NCBI GenBank assembly: GCA_922989275.2
Contig: OV277869.1
Coordinates: 39,478,189-39,542,188, forward strand
DNA length: 64,000 nt
Source of the DNA: Gari tellinella
Lineage: Eukaryota > Mollusca > Bivalvia > Cardiida > Psammobiidae
Reading direction: 5' to 3'
Under the pieces are notes generated by a model, which was given only the letters and a program-made list of their open reading frames with translations, ran no database searches and had not been told where the DNA came from. A program made the translations under genes and the position numbers. Of the stretch, positions 63,143-64,000 are shown piece by piece (positions within the stretch are counted from its first letter, which is position 1; each line of letters opens with the position of its first letter).

Positions 63143-63544
63143 AAACAGTTGGGAAGACTTTATTCTTTCGAGTTTAAACGACATCGTAATATAAACCCAA
63201 TGCAAGGCGTCTTATCTGGCTCAAAACTGTTTGCAATGGAAATAATACAGTGGAGAATCTGTTATTCTTTCCCGTTTAAACGCAAACGTACGCAAACACA
63301 AAGCACTAAAACGTAGAAAAGAACAACTTTTGGACCATTCTGATAATTCTTGTTTATCTTGGTGGCAAACAGTTTGGAGCCTGATCAGACGCCGGGTTAC
63401 CCGGCGTCTGATCTGGCTCCAAACTGTTTGCACAGCAAATAATAGTTTTAGCGTAAACGTGTTTATTGGGAAAGAATAACAGATTCTCCACTGTAGCTAA
63501 TGTTTGAAAGCTTATTTGGAAAAACTAATGTATTCTGCACTGTA
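63143..63544 (+). repeat. Old family A MITE split by a young one
   Basis: AACAGTTGGGAAGACTTTATTC...TTTAAACGAC left, a half core GGCGTCTTATCTGGCTCAAAAC, GCAATGGAAATAA-[young A]-GCTAATG...CTTATTTGG, end ATTCTGCACTG-TA. Confidence 0.7.
63246..63495 (+). repeat. Family A MITE, young 246-bp subfamily, nested in older A
   Basis: TA-CAGTGGAGAATCTG ... CAGATTCTCCACTG-TA; intact core 63365-63431. The host text around it is the ATAATAG segment that precedes AGCGTAAACG in other A copies. Confidence 0.93.
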
Positions 63545-63567
63545 TTACAATCTGTTTAGTTTCTTTT

Positions 63568-63599
63568 AAGTTGGAAAGAATATCGCCCTCTCTACTGTA
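63568..63599 (+). repeat. Family A right-end fragment
   Basis: AAGTTGGAAAGAATATCGCCC-TCTCTACTG-TA. Confidence 0.65.
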
Positions 63600-64000
63600 T
63601 GTGATTTGAGAAAATAGCAATTTCCCAGTCTCAACACTTATAGGTTTTACATTTTGTTTCTGCTTTAGATAATGTAAATTTGATAAATTTGCCCATTAGG
63701 CATGTTTCTTAAAATGAAAAATGAGAAATCATTATCAAAGTAGAGTACCTTAAGGCGTCAAATCAACGACATTATATGAGACTCTTTTGACGTCACCAGT
63801 CTTAAAACTAGACACAAGAGTTTCATGTTAAAAACCTTCGCATACAAAAGCATAAAAAACAATTTTATTGCAAAACATTCGTCCGTATTGTGCAAAAATA
63901 TACCTTTTTATATATTCGTTAAGAGCAATATCTAAAGAGTGTGTATATGCTAGTGTTACTAATGTCTTTCGTTTTGTATGCAGAACATCATTATATCGTA
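63600..64000. other. Unassigned AT-rich sequence to window end
   Basis: AAGGCGTCAAATCAACGAC and TTTTGACGTCACCAG (63750-63797) form a weak inverted pair. Nothing else recognised. Confidence 0.35.

Overview
This window looks like an AT-rich, gene-poor stretch of an animal genome, most likely a bivalve mollusc. The reasons are an intact tRNA-headed SINE with a central domain of the kind common in molluscan genomes, the extreme density of short inverted-repeat DNA transposons (MITEs), the over-represented octamer TACATGTA, and a decayed Tc1-like transposase. The species call is inference. I can support no intact protein-coding gene. Open frames of 60-120 codons are mostly chance reading through MITEs; the recurring peptide RRRVTRRLIRLQTVC is a translation of a MITE palindrome.

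Most recognisable sequence belongs to a few TIR families, named here by letter. Target site TA (Tc1/mariner/pogo type): family A (ends CAGTGGAGAA, 246 bp between the TAs, over 40 full or partial copies), family B (ends CAGTGCTCCCTC, about 340-360 bp), family D (ends CAGTAAAACCTC, about 205 bp), family E (ends CAGTCGAAACTCGATA, about 165-200 bp) and family Q (ends CAGTACTGAACC). Target site TTAA (piggyBac type): family C (CCCTTTCCCC / GGTAAAGGG, about 248 bp), family H (CCCTTTCACTGCC / GTGAAGGGG, about 210-220 bp) and family F (AGTCCCATTGTG / CACAATGCGGCT, 1.9-2.4 kb with an internal tandem array of about 161 bp). Others are G (CCCCGGTCACACAGA ends), K (GGGCCCGTT ends), N (long arms built from GTGACATATACG-like motifs), M (foldback) and R (small hairpins). 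Orientation: A is + when the GTTTAAACGC end is first; B is + when the GGGAGACAAA side is first; C is + when the AGAAGCG side is first.

The most interesting observation is modular. One palindromic core (AAACAGTTTGGAGCC-GATCAGACGCC-...-mirror) sits in the middle of families with different ends and different target sites: A and B at TA, H at TTAA, and family F through an internal H copy. A second palindromic core (CTTAAAGCA-GGTGAAAGT...) is likewise shared by C (TTAA) and D (TA). Ends and cores therefore look exchangeable.

Layout: 1-5 kb holds MITEs of C, G, E, A and B. 5-9 kb holds palindromes with two tRNA-like sequences. 9-26 kb is a dense A/B/H field with nested copies and a SINE (24.1-24.4 kb). 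26.6-28.3 kb is element N inside an H copy. 30.7-34 kb is F copy 1 followed by a perfect 458-bp tandem duplication. 34.8-35.9 kb is a multi-level nest. 41.4-43.6 kb is F copy 2 carrying a young A. 46-51 kb has three unique hairpins and the Tc1 pseudogene. 53.2-55.2 kb is F copy 3, inverted. 55-64 kb is again MITE-dense. Between these lie AT-rich stretches of a few hundred bases in which I see nothing I can name. Everything was read by eye; boundaries of diverged copies are approximate.
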